Assembly (NCBI GenBank): GCA_000166095.1
Contig: CP002278.1
Location: forward strand, 1 to 24,000
Reading direction: 5' to 3'
Source of the DNA: Methanothermus fervidus DSM 2088
Lineage (GTDB): Archaea; Methanobacteriota; Methanobacteria; DSM-2088; Methanothermaceae
Length of the DNA: 24,000 bases
Below the pieces are notes generated by a model. The model was not told the DNA's origin. It ran no database searches and saw only the letters and a list, made by a program, of their open reading frames with translations. Positions 17,681-24,000 of the stretch are shown here, one piece after another. Position 1 is the stretch's first letter, and each line of letters starts with the position of its first letter. The translations under genes were made by a program, and so were the position numbers.

Positions 17681-18496
17681 ATGAAATCAAAAATTAGAGA
17701 AGCTATAGATGATTTAATTTTAGACATGGAAATTAGGAACTATTCTGATGGTACAATAAGAACTTACAGCTATATTTTAAATTCATTTCTAAGGTTTATT
17801 GAAGATAAAGAAATTAATAAAAAACGTGATTTAATAAAACAAATGAAGAGATACCTGGTTTTACTTAAAAGAAAAAATAGATCTGAAAGATATAGACACC
17901 TAGTTGCAGTAGTTTTTAGAAATCTTTTAAAAACTTTAAACATGGATCCTAATAACCTAAAAACACCTAAAGTTCCTAAAAGCATACCTAAATCAATATC
18001 AGAAAAAGAAGTAAAACGATTGTTTAAAGCAGCTGAAAAATTGAGAGATAAAGTTATACTAATGCTACTGTATAAAACAGGATTGCGTGTTTCCGAATTA
18101 GTTAATTTAAAGTTAAAAGATATAGATTTTACTGATAGAAGTATAAAAGTTCGTGGTAAAGGTAATAAAGAACGCGTAGTGTTTTTTGATGAAGAATGTA
18201 AAACATTGTTGGAGAAATATATTAAAAATAACAGTGTAAACGAAAAGTTAATTGACATATCAGTTAGACAAATACAAAGGATCGTTAAAAAAACTGCAAA
18301 AAAAGCTAAAATTAAAAAAAGAGTAACCCCTCATGTTTTGCGCCATAGTTATGCAACTCATTTATTAGAGAAGGGATTAAACATCAGATATATACAAAAA
18401 CTTCTTGGACATTCAAGTTTAAGTACAACAGAGATCTATACAAAAGTAACTAATAAAAAACTGAAAGAAAAGTATGATAAAATATGGAATAGATAA
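17681..18496 (+). CDS. xerA: Tyrosine recombinase XerA
   Basis: The archaeal XerC/D counterpart, which resolves chromosome dimers at a dif site. The 271-aa protein has an N-terminal SAM-like DNA-binding domain (about 5-90) and a catalytic domain with the full set of residues: Arg136 (TGLRVSE), Lys160 or Lys163 (RGKGNKERVV), His218 and Arg221 (HVLRHSYATH), His244 (LLGHSS) and Tyr253 (EIYTKV). Length fits XerA and is shorter than many integrases. No att repeats, phage genes or neighbouring tRNA are present, so a housekeeping role is more likely than a mobile element. AGGTG lies ahead of the ATG. It converges on the BadF-like gene with a 1-nt gap. Confidence 0.93.
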   Translation: MKSKIREAIDDLILDMEIRNYSDGTIRTYSYILNSFLRFIEDKEINKKRDLIKQMKRYLVLLKRKNRSERYRHLVAVVFRNLLKTLNMDPNNLKTPKVPKSIPKSISEKEVKRLFKAAEKLRDKVILMLLYKTGLRVSELVNLKLKDIDFTDRSIKVRGKGNKERVVFFDEECKTLLEKYIKNNSVNEKLIDISVRQIQRIVKKTAKKAKIKKRVTPHVLRHSYATHLLEKGLNIRYIQKLLGHSSLSTTEIYTKVTNKKLKEKYDKIWNR

Positions 18497-18497
18497 G

Positions 18498-19409
18498 TTA
18501 AGATGATTTGTATCTCTCTATGGCTAGTTTAATAGCACCCACTACAGGTTCATTCTTTAATAATATGAACTTTGCATCCTTTGCTTCTTCTTTAATTCTC
18601 CTTTTCACGACACTTAAAAAAATTTTTGAATTAAACATGCCGCCAGAGAGTACTACCGGGAATTCTTCATTTTTAAAATTCAGTTTTTTAATCACTGTTA
18701 TAGCCATTTTTGAAACTTCTTCAGCAGCCTTAATCAAAATAGACTTGGAAAAATTATCTCCTTTTTGTGAGAACTGATCAACAAATTTTGAAAGTGATGC
18801 GACCTTCTCAATAAAATCCTCACTATAAAATTTTTGATATAAATCCTGACCATTTTTTATTTTTAATTTTCTAAAAATAAAATTCTTTAATTTTAAATTT
18901 TTTCTTCTACCATCTAAGCTTTTTGCTATTTCCTCCAAAACCTTTCTACCTACCCAAAATCCAGAACCCTGATCTCCAAATAGCCAATCCCAACCTCCAG
19001 AAATTTCTTCTCTTCCTTTTTTCCATCCCATAGATATTGATCCAGTTCCAGCAATTACAACGATTCCATCTTTTTTATCAGTCCCTGCTCTAAATGCTAT
19101 TATTTGATCACCTTCAACATCTATTGGAAATTCAAATTTTTTCCTAAGATATCTCTTTATTTTTTCCTTTTTTATTTTATTTCTTTCTAATCCACCAGCC
19201 AATCCAACAAACCCATAATTAATTTTTTTACTTCTTGATATTTTTGATATTGCTTCTTCTAAATTAGAAATGGCTCTCTTAAATCCTAATTTATTTATAT
19301 TGCTACCTTTTGTTTTTATTTTTTTCACAATTTTCCCATCTAAATTTGCTAATGCTACAGTTGTTTTTGTTCCCCCGCCGTCAACACCTATAACATATTC
19401 ATCTCTCAA
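18498..19409 (-). CDS. BadF/BadG/BcrA/BcrD-type ATPase, N-acetylglucosamine kinase-like
   Basis: A 303-aa protein of the ASKHA fold (actin/sugar kinase). It has phosphate 1 DGGGTKT (10-16), VGLAGG, the phosphate 2 region VIAGTGSISMGW, then GGWDWLFGDQGSGFWVGR, which is typical of GlcNAc-kinase-like members, and the adenosine-binding VVLSGGMF. It lacks the cysteine pattern of 2-hydroxyacyl-CoA dehydratase activators, so a sugar kinase acting on GlcNAc or another amino sugar is the better guess; substrate is not proven. It starts with TTG at 19409, nine bases after GGAGGT; no in-frame ATG precedes the DGGGTKT motif. It is divergent from the CoaD fusion and converges on xerA. GlmS at the left end supplies the same sugar pool. 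Confidence 0.88.
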   Translation of the reverse strand: MRDEYVIGVDGGGTKTTVALANLDGKIVKKIKTKGSNINKLGFKRAISNLEEAISKISRSKKINYGFVGLAGGLERNKIKKEKIKRYLRKKFEFPIDVEGDQIIAFRAGTDKKDGIVVIAGTGSISMGWKKGREEISGGWDWLFGDQGSGFWVGRKVLEEIAKSLDGRRKNLKLKNFIFRKLKIKNGQDLYQKFYSEDFIEKVASLSKFVDQFSQKGDNFSKSILIKAAEEVSKMAITVIKKLNFKNEEFPVVLSGGMFNSKIFLSVVKRRIKEEAKDAKFILLKNEPVVGAIKLAIERYKSS

Positions 19410-19495
19410 AATTAAACTACCTCCTCATAAAAATTTAAAATAAAAATTTAATTAAAAGTTATAGTATCATCAAGTGTTGACTGGTGTGAGAAAAC

Positions 19496-20488
19496 ATGTA
19501 TAGATATGTTGCAGTGGGAGGCACTTTTGATAAGCTCCATATAGGTCATAAGCGGTTGCTTCAAACAGCATTTAAAATTGGGAAGAAAATACTTATTGGA
19601 GTAACATCAGATGAATTTGCATCTAAAAAAGGAAGCGACGTGGATCCTTATAATTTAAGGGTAAAAAATTTAAAAAAATTTCTTTCAAAATATAAGGGCA
19701 GGTATGAATTAAAAAAATTAAATGATAGGTATGGACCAACTATATATGATGAAAAAATTGATGCAATCGTTGTAAGTAGAGAAACTGAAGCAACAGCACA
19801 CGAAATCAACAAAATAAGAAAAATAAAAGGAATGAAAAAATTAGATATCATTGTGATAGATATGGTTTTAGCTGAAGATGGGAAACCTATTTCATCAACA
19901 AGAATCAGAAAAGGAGAAATTGATAAAGAAGGAAGGTTAAAAAAGGTAAAAGTTGTTGTTGGATCTAAAAATCCTGTAAAAATACAGGCAACAAAAAATA
20001 TATTTAAAAAGATTTTTAAGGATAGAGAAGTTGTAGTGGATTCTAAGGATGTAAATAGCGGTGTATCTCCACAGCCAATAGGTATAGAAGAAACTATAAC
20101 TGGAGCCATTAATAGAGCAAAAAATGCATATTCTCAAGAATATAATTTTAGTGTTGGTATAGAAGCTGGTTTAGTTGAAGTTCCAAAAACAATAACAGGT
20201 TTTATGGATATTCAGTGGTGTGCAATATATAATGGAGAGAAGGTTACTTTAGGTGCTAGTGCAGGATTTGAGTATCCTCCTTTTGTGATAAAAAAAGTTA
20301 TGGAAGGTAAAGAAGTTGGTGAAATAATGGAGAAATTTACAGGAATAAAAAATTTAGGAGAAAAAGAAGGAGCTATCAGTTATCTATCCAAAGGCTTGCT
20401 AGACAGAGTTGAAAACACAGAACAATGTGTACTTACAGCAATGATACCTTGGATCAATAGAGATTATTATTTATCATCTCCACGATAA
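19496..20488 (+). CDS. coaD: Fusion of archaeal phosphopantetheine adenylyltransferase and ITPase-like (DUF84/YjjX) domain
   Basis: A 330-aa two-domain protein. Residues 1-150 are an archaeal-type phosphopantetheine adenylyltransferase, with GGTFDKLHIGH (8-18) and ISSTRIR (132-138), which adenylylates 4'-phosphopantetheine in coenzyme A synthesis. Residues about 151-330 begin VKVVVGSKNPVKIQATKNIF and continue through GIEETITGAINRAKNA and VGIEAGLVE, the signature of the inosine/xanthosine triphosphatase (DUF84/YjjX) family that clears non-canonical NTPs. A provisional family of exactly this fusion is known from Thermoplasma relatives as I remember it; in most archaea the two are separate. No linker is evident. 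GGTGTGAG precedes the ATG. Its stop abuts the tail of the convergent small gene at 20489. Confidence 0.93.
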   Translation: MYRYVAVGGTFDKLHIGHKRLLQTAFKIGKKILIGVTSDEFASKKGSDVDPYNLRVKNLKKFLSKYKGRYELKKLNDRYGPTIYDEKIDAIVVSRETEATAHEINKIRKIKGMKKLDIIVIDMVLAEDGKPISSTRIRKGEIDKEGRLKKVKVVVGSKNPVKIQATKNIFKKIFKDREVVVDSKDVNSGVSPQPIGIEETITGAINRAKNAYSQEYNFSVGIEAGLVEVPKTITGFMDIQWCAIYNGEKVTLGASAGFEYPPFVIKKVMEGKEVGEIMEKFTGIKNLGEKEGAISYLSKGLLDRVENTEQCVLTAMIPWINRDYYLSSPR

Positions 20489-20579
20489 TTATCCGCCACC
20501 TTGTTCTTCAGGGTTTGGAATGTTGTTGATGGGGGTATTATTAATTGGAATATTATCAATTGGATTATCACCTGGAATA
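20489..20579 (-). pseudogene. Out-of-frame C-terminal tail of the small membrane protein
   Basis: Directly downstream of the stop at 20580, shifted by one base, the (-) strand reads NIPGDNPIDNIPINN, TPINNIPNPEEQGGG and then TAA at 20489. It is a low-complexity Asn/Ile/Pro repeat that ends exactly at the last base before the CoaD stop, as real convergent genes do in this window. There is no start codon for it. Dropping one base near 20580-20588 would join it to the frame above and give a protein of about 82 aa. It may be a frameshift mutation or an assembly error. Confidence 0.5.
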
Positions 20580-20738
20580 TTAATAATTTATGTTTTCTAT
20601 CCTTTCCCTAATGTCAACGAATATTTTTTGTATACCTTCTCCTCCTCCACTTTGTGTAGAACTAAACAATCCCGCCACAAAAAACAAGCCAAATAAAATA
20701 ACTAACGCAGCTAATACATAAACAACTACTTTTTCCAT
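20580..20738 (-). CDS. Small single-pass membrane protein, 52 aa (probably truncated)
   Basis: A 52-aa frame beginning MEKVVVYVLAALVILFGLFF, with a transmembrane helix at about 4-25, followed by a Ser/Gly linker (SSTQSGGGEG) and a short charged helix (QKIFVDIRERIENINY). The ATG has a perfect GGAGGT seven bases upstream, and a TATA-like TTTATATA lies about 45 nt before it, so the gene looks expressed. There is no class III cleavage motif; the helix is more likely an uncleaved anchor. Family unknown. The natural product may be longer, because an in-frame-looking tail continues one base out of phase to 20489. Confidence 0.65.
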   Translation of the reverse strand: MEKVVVYVLAALVILFGLFFVAGLFSSTQSGGGEGIQKIFVDIRERIENINY

Positions 20739-20800
20739 AGAAAATACCTCCAATCAATATTAAAAATAAATATTGTTTAGTTCTTTATATAAAATTTTTA

Positions 20801-20826
20801 TGTCGCTAAATTATCGTTTAGCGACA
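20801..20826. repeat. Perfect 10-bp inverted repeat (hairpin or operator)
   Basis: TGTCGCTAAA, six bases (TTATCG), then TTTAGCGACA. It stands out for its G+C content in an otherwise A+T-rich 212-bp divergent region (20739-20950). It lies just upstream of the small-gene TATA box and about 125 nt before the radical SAM gene. No T-run follows, so a terminator is less likely than a protein-binding site or a leader RNA hairpin. Confidence 0.6.
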
Positions 20827-20873
20827 AACTAAAAATCTTAAAGTCGTACATATGAAATTTTTAGAAGGTCTAA

Positions 20874-20892
20874 CAACAAATTTTTATTGTTG
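20874..20892. repeat. Short 6-bp inverted repeat upstream of the radical SAM gene
   Basis: CAACAA, seven bases, TTGTTG. It is weak and A+T-rich and could arise by chance. It is noted because it lies in the same 212-bp divergent gap as the stronger repeat; no gene or RNA is seen in the rest of that gap. Confidence 0.3.
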
Positions 20893-20950
20893 ATATTTTT
20901 TAATGGTTCATGATAATTTTTTGTAATAAAAATTAAGAGGTACAGAACCA

Positions 20951-22507
20951 ATGGTAGTCCGTGAACACAATGTAGTCATAAAAAATCCAAAAAATGTAAG
21001 TGTTAGATTTGCAATCTGTTATCCTAATGTCTATAAAGTTGCAATGTCTTCATTAGGATTTCATATATTATACAATCTCTTAAATTCAAGAGAAGATGTT
21101 TGGTGCGAAAGAATTATTTATCCTTATTCAAAAAGTCTAGAATCAGGCACTTATCTTAAAGATTTTGATATTGTAAGTTTTACTGTGCAATATGAGGAAG
21201 ATTATTTTAATGTTCTTAAAATGCTAAAAAGCAGCGGTATAAAGCTTGATAAATCAGAAAGGGATGAAAACGATCCGCTTATTATAGCTGGAGGCCCTTG
21301 TTTAACTTCAAACCCATTACCAATGTCAAAATTTATTGATTTATTTGTTATAGGTGAAGGAGAGGAGGTTTTAAATAAAATAGTTGACACTTATTTGGAA
21401 TTGGAAAATCCAAGAAAAGAAATTGATGTATTTGGAGAAATAGAAGGTGTATATATACCAGATAAACCTGTGAGGAGAGTAATTGTAAAAAATATGGACA
21501 AAGCATGTCATCCTATCTATCAAATTGTACCTGAAACTAAGGATAGAAGATTTATACCTGCGCTAGGACATTCGTTTTTACTAGGAGTTTCAAGAGGATG
21601 TACACGTGGTTGTAGATTTTGCATGACAGGTTATATATATAGACCAAGACGTGAAACTTCTTTAGGGAAATTAATTAAGATAGCTGAGAGAGGTAGGGAA
21701 GTTACTAACTTAAATAAGATATCTTTAATAGGATCTTCAGTTTCTGATTATTCAAAAATTGAAAAATTATGTGAGAGTTTATTTGAAAGAAATTTTAAAA
21801 TTAGCATGCCTTCTCTTAGAATTGATAGTCTTTCAAATTTTTTAATAAAAATTTTAGCTAAGAGCGGAACAAAAACAATAACACTTGCTCCAGAATCTAC
21901 GTGGAATGTAAGAAAAATTTTAAATAAAACAATAACAGATGAAAAGGTTTTTGAAGCTGTTCAGAATTCTATAAAGGCTGGATTAAAAATAAAAATGTAT
22001 TTTTTAGTGGGAGTTCCAGGAGAAGATATTAAAGAAGTTCTTGAATTCATGCAAAAATTGCTTCGTATAGGGAAATATAGGATCAATTTCAGTGTTAATC
22101 CATTAATACCAAAGGCCCACACACCATTCCAATGGGTAAAATTCGATTTCGAAGATATAAATAAAAAAATAAGGTTCATGAAAAAAAAGTTGAGATATAG
22201 GGCTAAATTTGGAAATCCAAAATTGGCATTGATTCAATATGTACTTTCAATTGGAGGAAAAGACGTTGGTGAATTATTGGAGAGATCTGTAAAATCCAGA
22301 ATATCATTCAGGGAATGGATGAAAAAAGCTAAGCCTTGGAATGTAGACGATGAATTGCCCTGGAAAAATATAGATGTTGGTCTGAGAGACGATTTTATTT
22401 TGGAGGAATATTACAAAATGAAAAAAGGTGAGATAACTCCTTGGTGTGAAGAAGGAGTGTGTTATGGATGTCAAAAAAAATGTTTGCTAAAAGAATCGAA
22501 AAAGTAA
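20951..22507 (+). CDS. B12-binding-type radical SAM protein (TIGR03960-like)
   Basis: A 518-aa enzyme. The N-terminal part (about 15-180) resembles the B12-binding-like domain of this group (RFAICYPNVYKVAMSSLGFHILYNLLN, then IIAGGPCLTSNPLP and VIGEGEEV), although the classic DxHxxG cobalamin loop is not obvious. The radical SAM core follows with the 4Fe-4S motif CTRGCRFC (Cys217, 221, 224) and a barrel to about residue 400. The C-terminus carries a second cysteine set, CEEGVCYGCQKKC (499, 504, 507, 511), which may bind another cluster or Zn. Related bacterial proteins lie near tRNA or ribosome genes, but the substrate is unknown to me. AAGAGGT precedes the ATG. The aminotransferase gene overlaps its 3' end by 40 nt. 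Confidence 0.88.
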   Translation: MVVREHNVVIKNPKNVSVRFAICYPNVYKVAMSSLGFHILYNLLNSREDVWCERIIYPYSKSLESGTYLKDFDIVSFTVQYEEDYFNVLKMLKSSGIKLDKSERDENDPLIIAGGPCLTSNPLPMSKFIDLFVIGEGEEVLNKIVDTYLELENPRKEIDVFGEIEGVYIPDKPVRRVIVKNMDKACHPIYQIVPETKDRRFIPALGHSFLLGVSRGCTRGCRFCMTGYIYRPRRETSLGKLIKIAERGREVTNLNKISLIGSSVSDYSKIEKLCESLFERNFKISMPSLRIDSLSNFLIKILAKSGTKTITLAPESTWNVRKILNKTITDEKVFEAVQNSIKAGLKIKMYFLVGVPGEDIKEVLEFMQKLLRIGKYRINFSVNPLIPKAHTPFQWVKFDFEDINKKIRFMKKKLRYRAKFGNPKLALIQYVLSIGGKDVGELLERSVKSRISFREWMKKAKPWNVDDELPWKNIDVGLRDDFILEEYYKMKKGEITPWCEEGVCYGCQKKCLLKESKK

Positions 22508-23598
22508 AGTTATCAGAAGTTAGGAAGATGTTTGATTTAGCTGAAAAAAAACAAGACATTATAAATCTTGGTATTGGAGAACCTGATTTTGGAATACCAC
22601 CACATGTTAAAGATGCAATAAAAGATGCTCTTGATGAAGATTTCACACATTATACACCTAACTTGGGAATTTATGAATTAAGAGAAGCAATTGCAAGAAA
22701 ATTAAAAAAAGAAAATAAAATAAATACTGATGCGGAATCAATAATGGTCACTGCTGGAGCTAGTGAGGCTCTCTATATTCTTATAAATATTTTTGTTGAT
22801 AATGGAGATGAGGTATTAGTACCAGATCCTGGATTTTTATCTTATGATGCATGTGTAAAACTTGCTGGTGGAAAAACAGTTTCAATACCTTTAAAATCAG
22901 AAGAAAATTTTAGGGTAAATCCAGACGTGGTTGAAAATCTTATAACAGATAATACCAAACTTATAATACTTAATTCGCCATCTAATCCTACAGGGAATGT
23001 TATGGATAAAGATGATGTAAAGGCGATTGCAGAAATTGCAGAAGATAATGAAATATTTATAATTTCAGATGAAGTTTATGAGAAAATAATATATGAGAAA
23101 AAACATTATAGTCCTAGAAAGTATACAGAAAATGCTTTTATTGTAAATAGCTTTTCTAAAACATATGCAATGACAGGATTGCGTGTTGGATATTTTGTTG
23201 CTTCTCCAGAAATAATAAACAAAGCATTGAAGATTCATCAATACAATGTTGCATGTGCACCATCAATATCACAAATTGCTGCACTTTCAGCATTAAAGGG
23301 TCCACAGAAATATGTTGTAGAGATGGTGGATAAATTTAGAAAGAGGAGAGATTTTATAGTTGAAAGATTAAATGAAATTGGTATTAATTGTAAAAAACCA
23401 GAAGGAGCTTTTTATGTATTTCCATATGTTGGAGATGAATTAAATTTCACAAAAAATGCTCTTGATGCTGGTGTTGCAGTTGTACCTGGTAGAACATTTG
23501 GTAAATATGGAGCAGGACATGTGAGAATATCATATGCTACTTCTTTAAAAAATATTGAAGAAGCAATGAATAGAATTGAGAAAAAGATGAAAAGATAA
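22468..23598 (+). CDS. Class I/II pyridoxal-phosphate aminotransferase (aspartate-type)
   Basis: A 376-aa fold-type I aminotransferase. Motifs: GIGEPDF (35-41), the cofactor phosphate region TAGASEAL, NSPSNPTGNV with the substrate Asn (169-178), SDEVYEKI (200-207), and SFSKTYAMTGLRVGY with the PLP Lys231; the C-terminal VRISYA contains the carboxylate-binding Arg. This fits aspartate or a related amino acid as amino donor; exact specificity cannot be read from sequence. Start choices are GTG 22459, ATG 22468 and ATG 22480. I chose 22468 because AAGGAG is ten bases upstream; it is too close to the GTG and rather far from 22480. It overlaps the radical SAM gene and ends about 10 nt from the 5S rRNA on the other strand. 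Confidence 0.95.
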   Translation: MSKKMFAKRIEKVKLSEVRKMFDLAEKKQDIINLGIGEPDFGIPPHVKDAIKDALDEDFTHYTPNLGIYELREAIARKLKKENKINTDAESIMVTAGASEALYILINIFVDNGDEVLVPDPGFLSYDACVKLAGGKTVSIPLKSEENFRVNPDVVENLITDNTKLIILNSPSNPTGNVMDKDDVKAIAEIAEDNEIFIISDEVYEKIIYEKKHYSPRKYTENAFIVNSFSKTYAMTGLRVGYFVASPEIINKALKIHQYNVACAPSISQIAALSALKGPQKYVVEMVDKFRKRRDFIVERLNEIGINCKKPEGAFYVFPYVGDELNFTKNALDAGVAVVPGRTFGKYGAGHVRISYATSLKNIEEAMNRIEKKMKR

Positions 23599-23608
23599 GA
23601 ATGAAATG

Positions 23609-23727
23609 GGCCGGCGACGTTGGAGGCTTCCCGCAACTAACGTTGCAGTACCACCTCCAACGCAGGGGGGCTTAACTTCTGAGATCGGAACGGGTTCAGG
23701 TGTGGCCCCCCCGCTATGGTCGCCGTA
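23609..23727 (-). rRNA. rrf: 5S ribosomal RNA
   Basis: The reverse complement shows the archaeal 5S pattern: 5' GGCGACCATAGCGGGGGGG, then CCCGTTCCGATCTCAGAAG and TTAAGCCCCCCTGCGTT, and a 3' GTCGCCGG that pairs with the 5' end to close helix I. Length is about 119 nt; the ends are uncertain by a few bases. It lies about 55 nt after the 23S on the same strand, the usual order in Euryarchaeota. Confidence 0.95.
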
Positions 23728-23782
23728 CCCTTCTAGGTGCATAGGTAGTTCGTGGATATCACCTGTAGGGAACTGGTCCAAG

Positions 23783-24000
23783 GTTTTCGGGGTGTTGGGA
23801 GCGGCAGGCTAAGCCTCTCGGCTTTCGCCTCGAGGCTTACACCTCCGCCCCATCAAACGCCTCTTTTAGGCGCCCCCTTATGGCTGCCTATTTTCGGGGG
23901 GTGCTTCAGGCTTAGATGCTTTCAGCCTTTATCACCCGGCGCGTAGCTGCCCGGCGTCGCCCTGTCGGACGACCGGTACACCAGAGGCGCCGGCGGCCCG
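23783..24000 (-). rRNA. rrl: 23S ribosomal RNA, 3' end (continues beyond the window)
   Basis: The reverse complement contains conserved 3'-domain sequence, including GGTGTACCGGTCGTCC, GATAAAGGCTGAAAGCATC and TAAGCCTGAAGCACCCCCCG, and ends in a GC-rich closing stem (GTTTGATGGGGCGGAGG onward). The 3' end near 23783 is approximate. The gene enters from the right edge, so the 16S and any spacer tRNA lie beyond 24000. The 23S-5S spacer (23728-23782) holds no tRNA but has a short AGGTG/CACCT stem. Confidence 0.96.

Noticed and set aside
17681-18496. XerA as a phage or plasmid integrase marking a mobile element
   Set aside because: No att repeats, tRNA, phage genes or base-composition change are seen around it, and its length fits housekeeping XerA.
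23728-23782. tRNA in the 23S-5S spacer
   Set aside because: Only a 5-bp stem is present; there is no T-loop, anticodon arm or cloverleaf.
23545-23946. Frames of 64-78 aa over the 5S and 23S genes
   Set aside because: The DNA here is conserved rRNA; the translations are by-products of its G+C-rich sequence.

Overview
The window is a stretch of archaeal chromosome. It is very A+T-rich in the protein genes and clearly G+C-rich in the rRNA genes at the right edge, a contrast usual in thermophiles with low-GC genomes. Archaeal markers are an Orc1/Cdc6 initiator, sn-glycerol-1-phosphate dehydrogenase for archaeal lipids, an HMG-CoA reductase, an archaeal-type phosphopantetheine adenylyltransferase, XerA, UPF0179, DUF116, a class III (pilin-type) signal peptide and TATA-box promoters. 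The orders rpiA / UPF0179 / egsA and sucD / hmgA match what I remember of Methanobacteriales (Methanothermobacter, Methanothermus). A thermophilic relative of that order is my best guess, but no methanogenesis gene is visible, so this is inference. Layout: 88-3033 (+) glmS and orc1/cdc6; 3026-3937 (-) pyrB; 4029-4223 (+) a solitary pilin-like protein; 7438-4226 (-) a tight operon of nicotinate phosphoribosyltransferase, G1P dehydrogenase, UPF0179 and rpiA; 10195-7529 (-) a large MgtA-type P-type ATPase; 10299-13683 (+) an operon of an unrecognised 242-aa protein, sucD, hmgA and a VIT1/CCC1-like membrane protein; 14935-13680 (-) an operon of a 51-aa zinc ribbon, an unrecognised 154-aa protein and a membrane-anchored DUF116 cysteine protein; 15283-15697 (+) a 52-aa zinc ribbon and an 80-aa coiled-coil protein behind a TATA box and a perfect 20-bp palindrome; 17575-15699 (-) uppP translationally coupled to an unrecognised 344-aa enzyme-like protein; 17681-18496 (+) xerA; 19409-18498 (-) an N-acetylglucosamine-kinase-like ATPase; 19496-20488 (+) a phosphopantetheine adenylyltransferase / ITPase-like fusion; 20738-20489 (-) a small membrane protein whose C-terminal tail is out of frame; 20951-23598 (+) a TIGR03960-like radical SAM protein overlapping a class I aminotransferase; and from 23609 (-) the 5S rRNA and the 3' end of the 23S rRNA. 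How the genes fit together: G1P dehydrogenase and HMG-CoA reductase feed the two halves of archaeal ether lipids; UppP recycles the polyprenyl carrier; GlmS and the GlcNAc-kinase-like ATPase point to amino-sugar metabolism; PyrB, RpiA, nicotinate phosphoribosyltransferase and the CoaD fusion are nucleotide and cofactor supply. Genes are packed very tightly: the six convergent protein-gene pairs end between an 8-nt overlap and a 2-nt gap (one of these pairs counts the broken reading frame at 20489). I found no CRISPR array, insertion sequence or tRNA. The parts with least explanation are the small cysteine-rich protein genes at 13680-15697, the 242-aa protein ahead of sucD-hmgA, the uppP partner, and two possibly broken small membrane-protein genes at 15032-15166 and 20489-20738.
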